64,000 nt of DNA from Ustilago trichophora (taxonomy: Eukaryota; Basidiomycota; Ustilaginomycetes; Ustilaginales; Ustilaginaceae). The stretch lies in assembly GCA_900323505.1 (NCBI GenBank), contig OOIN01000003.1, positions 2,150,802 to 2,214,801 of the forward strand. The letters are read 5' to 3'. Below are positions 32,551 through 43,301 of the stretch, piece after piece. The first letter of the stretch is position 1. Every line of letters starts with the position of its first letter. The position numbers and the translations under genes were made by a program. Under the pieces are notes generated by a model. The model ran no database searches. It had not been told where the DNA came from and saw only the letters and a list, made by a program, of their open reading frames with translations.

Positions 32551-34257
32551 TACAGTACAGTACATATGCGCATGGCTGGCTTTTCTGTGCCGTGTTCTCT
32601 AAACTTTGAATTTCCGCTGCCTTAAATTTTCCAGCGATTCGCTTCATCCGAGTTCCGGCCAAGAAATCGGGCATGGAATTGTGCGCGTCATTTGTTGGTT
32701 GGTTTCGTTTCGCGGAGCGCCCATTGACGCCCCTACTGCAGACCGTAAAATCGGCGTAACAGAACAATTGATTGGGCTGATCAGGGTTCTCTACTTGTGA
32801 AATTGCGGGGAGCTACATCGCTCAACAAGATAAAAAAAAAAATCATCAGATCAGGGTAATGGGACAGAATTGCATTTTTAAAGATTCTTATCGAACCCAT
32901 CCTTTCCCGCTACCACGTTGCTAGATAGCCAGAACTTGACAACCAGGATCCAACGGTAAGCTGTTCCTACTTACACATTGCTTTCATTGATGTCGAATCA
33001 GGTGTATCCCATCCCATATGCGGAAGTGAGCACGTTTGGAGAGTTCATCCGCATAATCAGTAAAAGTAACGCTTATCGGCGAAAGGATCACCACGGACTC
33101 CCGCAACAGGGAGGCAGATATGTATCTGAAGAGATCTTTCACGGATTCAACGATTCAGACAAGCGTTCGCCAAGAGCTGAGATCGACAAGCTATCTTGCG
33201 AAAAGTCCGAGATTCGCTCTCTGCAACATTGTGGCTGGAAAGCAGCAAGTCGCATCAATCATGCGATCGTGACCACATCAAGGACCAAGTTTCAGTTCGG
33301 GAAAGCTACGCAGAACAAAATGACTTGTTTGTCGCTTATCGTTTCACCTTACCTAAATGCCACGGAGCCATTCGATCTGCATCGGTGATGGTTGGGGAGC
33401 GTGTGGTAACTCGTCCTTGCTTGTTGGCCGTGACTGAGCGGTCATATCTTCGAGAAAAGGTCACCGCTCATCAGTCAGCCAGTAAGCCGCTCTCTTGGGA
33501 AACTCGGGAAATACAAGACTCGATCTGTCAACCTTGCACGTTGCACCATGTCTCAGGTCCCAGAATCCAGACTAAGTTTTGATAAAGTCTTAAGTCTTAA
33601 TGAATTCTCATAATTATAATTTCAGGACTGGGTGATGGGTGGCATCCGGAAATGAATGCCGCGCTGCAGATGACAAGCTGGGTGCTGAATTTTGGACTTG
33701 ACAGCGGCGGCCATGTCGAGCAGGAATGACCGTGACCACCGAAAACAAATGCAACCATTAAAGCCTACATCGCTTCCGCCATGTCCACAAGATCGAACAG
33801 CACTCGTATTCAGAGATGCACATATCCCGAACTGAAATGATCCGAGACATTCTCAATCGATACGTGCGAAAATCTTTTCCTCATTAGCGCTCGACGAAAA
33901 AAGATTGAGTCTTGCACAGTGTAGATGGAAGGCCAGAAGCACAAGTCAGAGCCGTCAAGCACGATCGAAGTTTGGAACAAGTCCGCACAAACAGCAGAGG
34001 TTGTCCGGCTCGACCCTGACTTTTTCAAAGCTAGCCCTCCACCCTGGCCTGACGCTTTTCGCAAATCCCTGTTCCATCCTATCGACTGAACCCTTGTACT
34101 CTTTGCCCACCATCATCGGCTCGCCTTTCAATTCCTGCGGATACACCCTTCCATACCAGCCACCATAACTCCCCTGTTCCAACATATCATCAAGAGTCAG
34201 CACTGGCAAGCCTCTCCTGCACAACTCCATCAGGACCAGCAAGAAAGCCTCAGCATC
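32551..34257. other. Gene-free region upstream of the cutinase-like gene
   Basis: 1.7 kb of mixed, moderately A/T-rich sequence. The longest frame (about 128 codons near 33196-33582) has no recognisable motif and I do not call it. The part before 34258 serves as promoter and leader of the cutinase-like gene. Confidence 0.5.
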
Positions 34258-35208
34258 ATGCACGTTACAAGAGTGTTCAAGACCGTCATCGCGTTCACGT
34301 TGCTACTGGTCGGTGCAGGTAGTGCCACCAGCCTACCTCAGTCGAGCAACGACAAGTACGCCGTCTTGGCCAAAAGAGCAGCATCTGGAGATCTCTCTGC
34401 ATTGCCGCTAGTCAAGCCCACTTGGATGCACTTGGAGAAGCGTGCCGACACTTCAGCCGCGCTGTCGGTGCTCAATTCGATCGTTCCTGGTCTCAACCTC
34501 TCCTCGTCGACAGGCACTTCCCTCAACGGCTCAGGACCAACAAACTACTCGCTGGCAGGCATTCCACTGAACAATACCGCCAGTCTCAATCAAACCGAAA
34601 TCGACCGCGCACGCAGCTGTCCAGGCATCGAATTCATCACCACCCGTGGTGCAAATGATTCATTCACAGATGGTTACTGGCTCGGAGAAATGGCGCGTCA
34701 GGTCATGTCGCGTCTGCCTAGCGGCACTTCGAGAAGGACCGAGACCAGGTACGATTCCAACATCGGCAACGACATCCAATCGCAGATCAAAGCGGCTCTG
34801 GATGGTAGTTGGTGGGTCGCCAACTACACAACGCTTCTCGCGCAAAGCTGCCCGAACACGACCATCATCATGATGGCCTACTCGCTCGGTGCAGCTGCCA
34901 ATACGGTGGCAAGCACGCGTCCTCGCTTCCCAATCAGCCGTATCCGCTCCGCAGTCTATTGGGGCAACCCCATGTTTAGTCCTGGTCGACCTCAGAACCG
35001 AGGCACAGCCAAGTCGGCATTGGGTCAAACCGCTTTGCTGGGTTACCGCACTCCTCGCGGTATGCAAGCCGTCGTGCGAGACTATTGCCTCACGGGCGAC
35101 ATTATCTGCACAAACTGGGGCAATCTTACTGTGCACTTGTCGTACGCGAACTCCACCTGGCAGGACCAGACAGTCGACTATCTTGTCCAGACCGCTCTTA
35201 CAGCCTGA
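34258..35208 (+). CDS. Secreted cutinase-like esterase (CE5)
   Basis: Extracellular serine esterase of the cutinase/acetylxylan esterase family, which acts on plant cutin or acetylated polymers. 316 aa, one exon. Signal peptide MHVTRVFKTVIAFTLLLVGA, then two dibasic KR sites (about residues 39-40 and 61-62) that look like Kex2 processing points, then an N-glycosylation-rich linker. The catalytic domain begins CPGIEFITTRGAND. The nucleophile elbow reads MMAYSLGAAAN (usually GYSQG), with the catalytic Ser in YSLG. The Asp/Cys loop is DYCLTGDIIC and the catalytic His is in VHLSYA. All triad positions are present. The elbow substitutions (A for G, L for Q) are unusual. It lies beside the GT2/GH16 glycan cluster. 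Confidence 0.9.
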   Translation: MHVTRVFKTVIAFTLLLVGAGSATSLPQSSNDKYAVLAKRAASGDLSALPLVKPTWMHLEKRADTSAALSVLNSIVPGLNLSSSTGTSLNGSGPTNYSLAGIPLNNTASLNQTEIDRARSCPGIEFITTRGANDSFTDGYWLGEMARQVMSRLPSGTSRRTETRYDSNIGNDIQSQIKAALDGSWWVANYTTLLAQSCPNTTIIMMAYSLGAAANTVASTRPRFPISRIRSAVYWGNPMFSPGRPQNRGTAKSALGQTALLGYRTPRGMQAVVRDYCLTGDIICTNWGNLTVHLSYANSTWQDQTVDYLVQTALTA

Positions 35209-35583
35209 ACGCCCGACTTGATATCGCCGTTGCCTCATAGCGCAGGCTCTCTTAGATCGCACTTTCCCTTCAGGGTGTCCTGTTGAGTTTCTTCTTGTCA
35301 TTTCGCTTTACGTGATACAGTAATCACTGTCTCGAGTTCATAGAAATCTGCGCGTCACGGCACAAAGGATCGCTCTTTTCGACACTGACATGATCTTGTA
35401 TTAACCCGTAACCCGTGAACTTGTGACAAGACGGAAACAAAGTGCGTTACAATGAGCGTGTATACCCCACAGCTGAAGCACTTATAGGGTCCTGGCTCGA
35501 GATGGTGTAAAAAAGAGAATGTGGTTGCAAGGGAAGCAGAGCAAAATGGAAATTAATCTATGTAATGAGGGACCCTTGGTCAA
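35209..35583. other. Convergent intergenic region
   Basis: 375 bp between the cutinase-like gene (+) and the first GT2 gene (-). TACAGTA at 35316-35322. No gene seen. Confidence 0.5.
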
Positions 35584-38394
35584 TTAGAAGTTGAAACGCA
35601 TGAACACTGGGCTCAACAAGATCGGATACATAAAGTGACCGAAAATGGTAATGGATCCGGGCCAGAACAGATTGAAGCCGTAGATGCAAAACTCTTGGCT
35701 CAGAAGATTGGTGCCGAAAAGGAGCATAAGGGTCAGGAAGCTCGCCATGACGAGGTAGCAGTGCCAATATCGGCTGAAGATGTCCTTGATTTCGTCGATC
35801 AGGCTGGTTTCCTGAACGTCCTTTTGCGTCGCCGCCCAGGTCATGTTGTACTCGATTGGGTGCGCAAGGATGGCGAGGAGGATGTGGTAAGGAAGACCGG
35901 AGAAGAAGACGATCATTGGCCAAAAGTAGACAAACTGCCTCTTGAGCGCGTGCAGGAAGCCTTTCTGCCTGCTCCTCAAGAAGCAAAGCAATCGAGCGAC
36001 GGTACCACCAGCCGAGAAGACGACGAGGATCGAGAGCCACACCTTGAACGAGTCGACTATGTATAGGCTAGTAACGTTGTCCATGAGACCAACGACGAGG
36101 AACATGCCCACAGCGAACGGCAAGCTCATGGCAAGCGCATAGTAGCTGAACATGTACGACGAGACCGTGATCTTTTGCGAGAGACTGCACTTGCCGCTGG
36201 TGATGAATTTCATGAAGAGTGGAGTCAAAGGACCCTTGGTCAACCAGAAACGCAGAGGCTGTAGGATGATCTCCGAACAGCCGAACGCGTACTTCTGCCA
36301 TCGGTTGAGCTCGTCCGACGGAGTGAGCGAAACGCCTTCGAGGTAGCCAAGGTTCGAGTAAGTGGCCCAGCGCACGACATAGCCCTGGAGCTGAAGACGG
36401 AGCGACATGTCGAAGTCCTCAGAGACCGAATTTTCGGACCAAGTGATCAGCTGACCAGTCTTGGGGTCGCGCTCAGAAACCTGGAGGAGAGCAGACGTAC
36501 GGAGGTAGGCATTGTGACCGACAAAGGGAGCCGTAGCACCACAGGCGACGAGCCAAGAGATGGACCAGTTGACAATGTCGGTGAAGAAACCCATCATGTT
36601 CTCGAAGAAGTGGTCGGCGACGTACATGACGCCGGAACAGTGCTGGAGAATGGCCACCTCGGGGCTGGTCTCCATCTCGCTTGCAGCGTCAAGGAAGGCA
36701 TCGGAGGGAATACGGGTATCGCAGTCGATCAGGAAGATGTAGTCACCGAGACGGACATCGCCTTCGGCCTGAGCGATACCATCCCGGGTCTGCAGAGCCA
36801 TCTCGAGAGCCTCGTCGTAAGTCTTGGCGCGACCACCTTCCAGAAGCTCTTGGACGTCGAAGCTGAAGTCGAGCACAAAGTTGAGGTTGGAGGCCTTCTT
36901 GAAACGACCAGCGCGGATAAAGCCGTTCTTGCCGTGACCGGGGCGGGATACCCATCCACAGCCCTGTGTCTGGTAGAACTCCCTACGGGCCTGCTGCTCC
37001 TCTTCGTCAAGAAGCTGCATACCGTCCTCACAGACAAGGATGTTGGCCTTGCCACCCTGCAGTTCGTACTTCTTCATGGCCTTCTTCATGTCGAGGATGG
37101 TAGGGGCAATGACACCTTCCAAGGACTCCTTGTAGACAGGAACCTGAATCGTAATTGAGGGGAGTTCGACATCAATCGGAAGAGGCACTGGCTTTTCGCC
37201 CGAGTAGTAGAGCGAGTTCTTCTTCATGTTTCCGTATGGAAGCAGGATCTGGGCGATACATCCGAAGATGTTGTCCGTGAAGAACTGCGTCAGCATCATG
37301 GTGAAGGGGATGGCCAGCATGGCAAGCAGATACAAATAATTGTTGAGAGTAACAGCCGTCACGAGGATGCGGCGCATAAAGATGCCGCTGAAGAGGAGGT
37401 TGAGACCCAGACTGAGACCCGTGAGGAAAGGTGCCAACGAATAGATGGGACGCTTGGCGGTGGTCAGCTCAGATACCATTCCAGCCTCGATCGTCTCGTC
37501 CATGTCTGACTGGCCTTTCTCGGAGAAAGGTTCCTTCTTCTCGCTCCAGTGGCTGGTACGGGATGGCGAAGACTTGTGGTTACCGAGCTTGCCATGGCCC
37601 AGGTCGGAGCGTGATACGAGTGAGGGAAGGCGCGTCTGAGACGAAGCGGCAGAGCTAGCCGTGCTATTGCTTCGGGAATGCCCAGAGCCATAGACAGAAT
37701 TCTTGCTCGAGCTGTGCTCCAAAAGACTCTGAATGTAGCTTCCCCTTCGGAGCGACTCGAAGTAATCGAGCACAGAGTTCTGGAAGCTAAGGGCGGCATC
37801 CATGAGATCCTTGCCGTCCTCGGTCCAGACGACCATGATGGCTTCAGCCTGGATGAAGGCCGCACCCTGACCCTTTCGACACGACCAGAGGCTGTCGAGG
37901 TCCTTGACGACCTGTACTCTCTGTTGCGGGGTGAGGATAAGCTCGGTCTGATTTGGCTTGAGTGTGGAAAGAGCCGAGTCGATGATCTCGGAAGAAATAA
38001 TGATGGCCGCTTCACATCGAAGCTTCTTGATACTCTGCATGGCAACTCCGCGATAGGCGTCCATGGGATACGCCGCGTAAACGTTGTCGTGAGCACGGAG
38101 GAAGATACCGTCGTTTTCGCTTCCATCGCGGACCAAGTTGACGCGGCGAGCTTTGAGAAACATTGCTTCGGAGATCTGCTGCGCCAAGTGGAATTGGAGC
38201 GTGCCCTGCTCTGATGTATCAGCACCTGTCGACTCAGTACCGGGCTGGTTCTGTGTATAGGATGCGGAGAGACCATCAGCCGGTGATGCTGAGTCGCTGA
38301 GCCTTGCTCCGGCTGCAAACGTCGACGATGAGATGGCGTGGAATGCTTGTGTTGCCTGGGTCATGAGACCGCTGCGCGAAAAGTTTGAAGTCAT
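35584..38394 (-). CDS. Large membrane GT2 glycosyltransferase, paralogue 1 (936 aa)
   Basis: Processive-type family 2 glycosyltransferase at the plasma membrane, with cytosolic catalytic domain and several TM segments. It starts MTSNFSRSGLMTQ. A conserved N-terminal domain (LAQQISEAMFLKARRVNLV...EAAIIISSEIIDSALSTLKPNQ) is shared with the paralogue at 45931. TM helices follow near LAPFLTGLSLGLNLLFSGIF and LLAMLAIPFTMMLTQFF. The catalytic core has ITIQVPVYKESLEGVI, ILVCEDGM, RAGRFKKASNLNFVLDF, the DxD motif LIDCDTRIP, SVSEDFDMSLRLQLQGY and the RW motif ELNRWQKYAFG; C-terminal TM helices close it. It resembles fungal GT2 proteins related to the mixed-linkage glucan synthase Tft1 and Zymoseptoria GT2; the product is inference. 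Convergent with the cutinase-like gene. Confidence 0.88.
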   Translation of the reverse strand: MTSNFSRSGLMTQATQAFHAISSSTFAAGARLSDSASPADGLSASYTQNQPGTESTGADTSEQGTLQFHLAQQISEAMFLKARRVNLVRDGSENDGIFLRAHDNVYAAYPMDAYRGVAMQSIKKLRCEAAIIISSEIIDSALSTLKPNQTELILTPQQRVQVVKDLDSLWSCRKGQGAAFIQAEAIMVVWTEDGKDLMDAALSFQNSVLDYFESLRRGSYIQSLLEHSSSKNSVYGSGHSRSNSTASSAASSQTRLPSLVSRSDLGHGKLGNHKSSPSRTSHWSEKKEPFSEKGQSDMDETIEAGMVSELTTAKRPIYSLAPFLTGLSLGLNLLFSGIFMRRILVTAVTLNNYLYLLAMLAIPFTMMLTQFFTDNIFGCIAQILLPYGNMKKNSLYYSGEKPVPLPIDVELPSITIQVPVYKESLEGVIAPTILDMKKAMKKYELQGGKANILVCEDGMQLLDEEEQQARREFYQTQGCGWVSRPGHGKNGFIRAGRFKKASNLNFVLDFSFDVQELLEGGRAKTYDEALEMALQTRDGIAQAEGDVRLGDYIFLIDCDTRIPSDAFLDAASEMETSPEVAILQHCSGVMYVADHFFENMMGFFTDIVNWSISWLVACGATAPFVGHNAYLRTSALLQVSERDPKTGQLITWSENSVSEDFDMSLRLQLQGYVVRWATYSNLGYLEGVSLTPSDELNRWQKYAFGCSEIILQPLRFWLTKGPLTPLFMKFITSGKCSLSQKITVSSYMFSYYALAMSLPFAVGMFLVVGLMDNVTSLYIVDSFKVWLSILVVFSAGGTVARLLCFLRSRQKGFLHALKRQFVYFWPMIVFFSGLPYHILLAILAHPIEYNMTWAATQKDVQETSLIDEIKDIFSRYWHCYLVMASFLTLMLLFGTNLLSQEFCIYGFNLFWPGSITIFGHFMYPILLSPVFMRFNF

Positions 38395-40159
38395 TAAACT
38401 TGCCGTGCACAAGCCGTGTGCAATGCTCGTCTGGCTGTGATGTGCTTGTTGAGGCCTGAAGCCTTTTTAGACGGAAGCTCGATCTTGCTGAAGGGGAATG
38501 TAGGACGAGATAGAAGTAGGGTTGGACCGACAGGCACAGGAGGGGGACGATGTGGGACCGATGAAGGAGGCTGTTGGAGGAAGGACAAGAAGGAAAGTCT
38601 TGTCCAACGATAAGGTGAAGCAAGGCGAAGATGCGATCTAAGATGAGGCTAGAGCAGGAAGTGGGAGTGGGAAGAGCGGGCGCGAGAGGCGGTCAGATCA
38701 AAGAACAGCGCTTCTTGATCAAGATTCAGGAGCCGAGGATTGATCGAAGATTTTTGCTGTATACTACGATGAATTGTACAGCGAGAGATTCAGAGGCTCG
38801 TTCGTAGGCTTTGATTGCCGTACAAAGTCTCTGACTCACTGTACACAGACAAAAGATTTGCACGTGGATGTTGCCCTGCTCAGCGTGATATCGACTACGG
38901 AACCATACTTTCGAAATGCGACCCGCAATCGTATGACCTTTTGCTTCGTGTCACTTGGGATGTACCAGTCAATGCCTGCAATCTGTTCGTCGAGATGCCG
39001 GCTGCCGGCCAAGCGTTGTGGTGTCAGAATGTTCATAGTTTCATCATGATCATCCGACCCAGAAGGCAACGAGAAGGGTCCGACAAATGAATCGGAAATC
39101 CAGAATTTCCGGATAAAAAATATCAAACGATTCTGGACATGAGTGAGACCCGGGTACAGGCAGAGAATCCCACGACTGAAGCGAAGGGCTGAAACATGGA
39201 TAGCGACGAGCCCTTAGGCCCTTGCAGCACCACCGAGACCGTAACATTTGTCAAAGAGGCCATGCGGTCCAGTGGAAGCACTAGCGTGACGGCAAATCCC
39301 TGCCGAACGTGCATGCAGTCAAGTCCGATCGACCCTTTTTTTCTTGGCCTACTTCGCACGTCATGTTCACCTTTGATTATCAGTCCATGTGAATGGTAGG
39401 CCAGACCCTCCTGTCGATCCTCCGGTGGGTTCTCGGTCTCCGAGCGGATCCGCCAAACGGAATTCGGACTCACTGGGTGGTCGCTTAGCCCCACTGTGTG
39501 ATCAGCTCTGGGTGTTCGCCGCCTAGACCCTTTTCTTTCTTTTAGATTGTGATCGATATCGGAAGCAGGATATCGGATACCGTCTGGCTTCCGAGACACT
39601 CTTGATGGCCGTGGGAAGCATTCGCCTGGAACGTCGACCTGGTTGATCCTGCAGAAAAGTCATCAATTGGCAATTTGCCATTCATCGCGGTCCCGTTTCC
39701 AGACCTGGGCGGTTCGTCCGCGGGATCCATCAACATAAGCTGTGATAACGGGACCAATGGCAGGGGCACATTTGCGCATACTATTTTGCAGAGCAGATCA
39801 TTGAGTGATGAGTTGGTACATGGCATGATTCGTTGCTCTTTGACGAGGCGACTTTTTTTTTGGCAAAGGTCTTTCGTGCAGGGCTCGGATGAAATGAGCG
39901 TTCGCCGGCCGGCTTTTTTAGGCAAAAGTCAGACTGCACGCGGTACTTCTCCACTCGGTGCCCTACAATTTGCCCTCTTCCTCACTCCTTGCGAGAGGCC
40001 AACACTTCCACACCTTCGCCATTCCTTCTTCTTTCTCATCCCCATCGACGCGCACCACACTGATCGCTCAAGTCTTCCCTAACCGTTAACTTGCAACCCG
40101 AGCTCAATAGCCACATTCCTTACTGCAACACCAGAAGCCTAACTCAGGGTCCCGGAGCC
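38395..40159. promoter_or_regulatory. Divergent region between GT2 paralogue 1 and GH16 paralogue 1
   Basis: 1.77 kb without a recognised gene, probably containing both promoters. At 39637-39652 it contains a 16-base match to the universally conserved 5' end of 18S rRNA (ACCTGGTTGATCCTGC). Confidence 0.5.
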
Positions 40160-41365
40160 ATGGAGAAATTGGGCCCGAATTCGGCAGCGGCGCAGGAGCG
40201 TCTCGCTTGGCTTAACAGCAAGGAAGCGAAACGAATTCAGACCAAAAACAAGCGGGTTGTCCTGATTGGCGTGGCGATGGGCATCGCTGCCATGATCGCT
40301 GTTGTTCTGGATGGCGTGCTCCGAGTTGAGAAGCAGGACAAGCTCTGTCTCGTCCTAGACGACGACTTCTCCAACGGATTCAACAAGTCGACATGGTCTC
40401 ATGAGATCCAGCTCGGTGGCTATGGAACCGGCTCGTTTGACTGGACCACTGACTCGGAAACAAACACCTACGTCGAAGACGGAAAGCTTCTTCTCGTACC
40501 CACCCTCACCGTGCAGAACCTGTGGGCGCCTTACTTCAACCTGGACGGCTTCAAGCTGGACCTGACCGCTGCTGGAAACTGCACAGGCAAGTCCGAGACC
40601 GACTGCCAAGCTGGTAACAACTTTGACGAGGGCCGTATGGTCAATCCCGTGCAAAGCACCCGAATCACGACCAAGAACTCGTACTCAATTCGCTATGGTA
40701 AAGTCGAAGTGCGTGCCAAGCTTCCCACGGGCAACTGGCTCTGGCCAGCCATTTGGATGATGCCTCGTGACTCTGTCTACGGTATTTGGCCGGCGAGCGG
40801 CGAAATTGATCTGATGGAGTCGTCCGGCAATATGCCCCGTCACCGAATGGATCAGCGTAGTACTGGATCAGTTCAGTCGTCTTACCACTTTGGTCCTGAC
40901 TGGAGGAGCAATGCTGGCGGTCACCATACTGGCTACCAATTCCGATGGCGCGATTACTTCAACCAGGGATACCACAACTACGTGCTCGAGTGGAACGAGA
41001 AGCGCATGCGCGTCTATGTTGATGACCCACGCACCACCATTTCTTACTTTGAATTCCCCAAGGAGCCCATGTGGGACTACGGAAAATTCGCTGACATCCA
41101 GCTCGAGCCTCCCATTCACAATCCCTGGATCCGAAGCGAGACTCCCAACATTGCACCCTTCGACCAGCATTTTTACCTCATTCTCAACGTCGCCGTTGGC
41201 GGCAAGTACTTCGAGGGTACGGATGATGTCGTGTGGAACTCAGAGTCGGCATATCCAGCCACCACCTTCTGGCAGAACGTGAAAAAGTGGTACCCAACCT
41301 GGGCCACCGACCCCAAGGATCGGGGCATGTCGGTGGATCGTGTCCGAATGTGGCAAAAGTGCTAA
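40160..41365 (+). CDS. GH16 beta-glucanase-like protein, type II membrane anchored, paralogue 1
   Basis: Predicted endo-beta-1,3(4)-glucanase or transglycosylase acting on wall glucan. 401 aa, starting MEKLGPNSAAAQERL, with a basic cytosolic head and one TM helix (VVLIGVAMGIAAMIAVVLDGVL), so the catalytic domain faces the cell exterior or secretory lumen. The domain begins KLCLVLDDDFSNGFNKSTW. It continues GKVEVRAKLPTGNWLWPAIW, the catalytic ExDxxE motif SGEIDLMESSGN and FDQHFYLILNVAVGGKYF, and ends RMWQKC. The architecture is the same as the inverted neighbour at 41855-43301. An upstream in-frame start near 40091 is possible. Confidence 0.9.
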   Translation: MEKLGPNSAAAQERLAWLNSKEAKRIQTKNKRVVLIGVAMGIAAMIAVVLDGVLRVEKQDKLCLVLDDDFSNGFNKSTWSHEIQLGGYGTGSFDWTTDSETNTYVEDGKLLLVPTLTVQNLWAPYFNLDGFKLDLTAAGNCTGKSETDCQAGNNFDEGRMVNPVQSTRITTKNSYSIRYGKVEVRAKLPTGNWLWPAIWMMPRDSVYGIWPASGEIDLMESSGNMPRHRMDQRSTGSVQSSYHFGPDWRSNAGGHHTGYQFRWRDYFNQGYHNYVLEWNEKRMRVYVDDPRTTISYFEFPKEPMWDYGKFADIQLEPPIHNPWIRSETPNIAPFDQHFYLILNVAVGGKYFEGTDDVVWNSESAYPATTFWQNVKKWYPTWATDPKDRGMSVDRVRMWQKC

Positions 41366-41854
41366 TTTGGCTTCGCTTTCACTCTCACCTGAGTTTCCTC
41401 TTGGCCTCCTTTCACGCAATGTCGTCACCGTCCTGTTTTCATCATGCATCTCATACCCTCCCTTCGCTGCGATAGAAAGGATACTTTACCCAACCTTGTT
41501 CCATGTGTGCGACTTGTGTGAAACGGAGAAAGGATGTACAAGAGTTATGAAGAGCTCGAGGCTAACCAAGGCTCGAAAAATCTTCGCCGTCCTAACAGGT
41601 CGGATTTTGCTAGTTCCGGGGACTCCGGCTCGGTGTCAGGTCATTGCATCCAGGAATTGCGCTCGACGCCACATTGTCAGAATTCATGTTTCTCGACCAC
41701 CTTTTTGGTGAAGCGTTTTCTGTCTAAACTTTCGAATTACTGCATATAAATAAATGGTGCCACAACGAGAAACAGCAATACCACACAACGAAAAGGACCC
41801 ATGACATTGAAGTACAACAACGACGGACGCGAAGAAGGAAACTTGGCAAAGTGC
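41366..41854. other. Convergent intergenic region at the centre of the mirror cluster
   Basis: 489 bp between the 3' ends of the two GH16 paralogues. No gene or clear inverted repeat recognised by eye. This is the symmetry axis of the GT2-GH16 / GH16-GT2 arrangement. Confidence 0.5.
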
Positions 41855-43301
41855 TCAGCAGCGCTGCCACATCTTAACAGAGTCAATGGCCATACCACGC
41901 TTCTTGGGGTCGGTGGGCCAAGTTGGAAGCCATCGCGACCTGGCAGCCCAAAAGTCAGCGACAGGATTGGAGCCGGCGTTTTGCCATGGCTTGTTACGGT
42001 CCGAGTCGCTGAAGTAGCCGTTCGTTCCGCCGACAGCCACATTGAGGATGAGGTAGAACTTCTGGTCAAAAGGTGCGCCCTTCTTACCCATCCAGGGATC
42101 CTGTACGGCGGTACCGTTCCAGAGGAGGTGCGAGAGTTTGCTGAAAGCGAAGAAGTCACGGTCCATGTCGAGCTTCATGATGTGACGGCTGGGCTTGTCA
42201 ACCCAAGTGGTCAACGAAGTGGGAGTCCAGTCGAGACCGAACGTGTGGAAGTCTTGCGAAAAGTAGTCACGCGGAACGGTGAAGTTGGATGTGGTGAGAC
42301 CCCATCGGTCGGTGGCTGGCGAAGGGCCCCAGTGGAGAGTGGAAGCGACATTGTTCTGGTAGCGGTCCTTGCGGGATTCGACGACGTTACCCTTGGACTC
42401 GACCATATCGATCTCACCGCTGCGAGGCCATTCTCCGTACACGGAATCTTCGGGCATCATCCAGATGGCGGGCCAGATCCAGTCACCGGCGGGTAGACGA
42501 GCCCTGACTTCGATTCGGCCACGGTTGATGGAAGCCTTGGTACGGATCCTGGCCGACTTGATGGGCTGAAGAATCTCACCGAGGGTCGAGTTGGAGACGC
42601 TCTCGCACGCTTCCTGAGTCTGTGGGGAAGCAGTGCAGGTGTTGTTGAGGCTGTAGGTGTAGTTGCCCGTGATGGCGGCCTCACCGACTTCGTCGGAAGT
42701 GAGGGTGGGGACCAGATAGAGCTTGCCGTCCTCGATGAACGAGTTGTTAGTCTGGGTGGTGGTCATCTCGAACTCTTTGTTTCCAAAGCCGTCGGTCCTG
42801 ACTTCGTACTCCCAGTTGTCAGTATTGAGGCTAGTCTGTCCTGAAAAGTCATCCTCGAAAGCAAGACAGAGCTTCTGTTGAGGTGTGTTGATCCAACCAA
42901 AAGCAATGACGACGGCTGCCAGGATGATGGAGAGCAGACCGAAAAAGCTGAAAGCGAGGTTGTGCTTGCTGCTTTGCTTGGCTGCTGGCTTAGCAGCCGT
43001 GATTGAGGAAGGCGACGAGGTCTGGTTGCTATGGCTCTCTACACCAAAGACAGGAATGGTTTGAGAGGCGGTGGGGGGGCGCGATCTTCTCGTTGCCGCT
43101 GCTTGGATTGCGCGAATGCGAGATGGGCAGGTGAATGACCGAAGATGCAGTGCTGCTTGAGACCGAGGAAGGGAATCTTGGAGTGCCCTGACCGCTCCCG
43201 CTCCTGTAGTGGTTGCGCAGGAAATGAGGTACCTGAGAGGAAGGCGACCAGCTGAAGCTCTCCTCCTCCATGGGAGTGGTGTGGCCCGACAACGATGCCA
43301 T
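41855..43301 (-). pseudogene. GH16 beta-glucanase-like protein, paralogue 2, broken by a homopolymer frameshift (or sequencing error)
   Basis: The frame from ATG 43301 (MASLSGHTTPMEEESFSW..., Ser-rich cytosolic head) stays open until after the C7 run (G7 on plus, 43073-43079). It then leaves the frame that carries the rest of the protein. The next frame continues directly: a TM helix (FFGLLSIILAAVVIAFGW), then KLCLAFEDDFSG, GRIEVRARLPAGDWIWPAIW, the catalytic SGEIDMVESKGN and FDQKFYLILNVAVGG, ending MWQRC at 41855. The span is 1,447 nt, one more than 482 codons, so a single extra base in the run explains everything. No GT-AG intron is available there. Everything downstream is intact and under coding constraint, so either the break is very recent, the call is a base error, or frameshifting is tolerated. 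Confidence 0.85.

Noticed and set aside
33196..33582. 128-codon frame in the region before the cutinase-like gene
   Set aside because: Basic, mixed composition with no domain or signal; likely chance.
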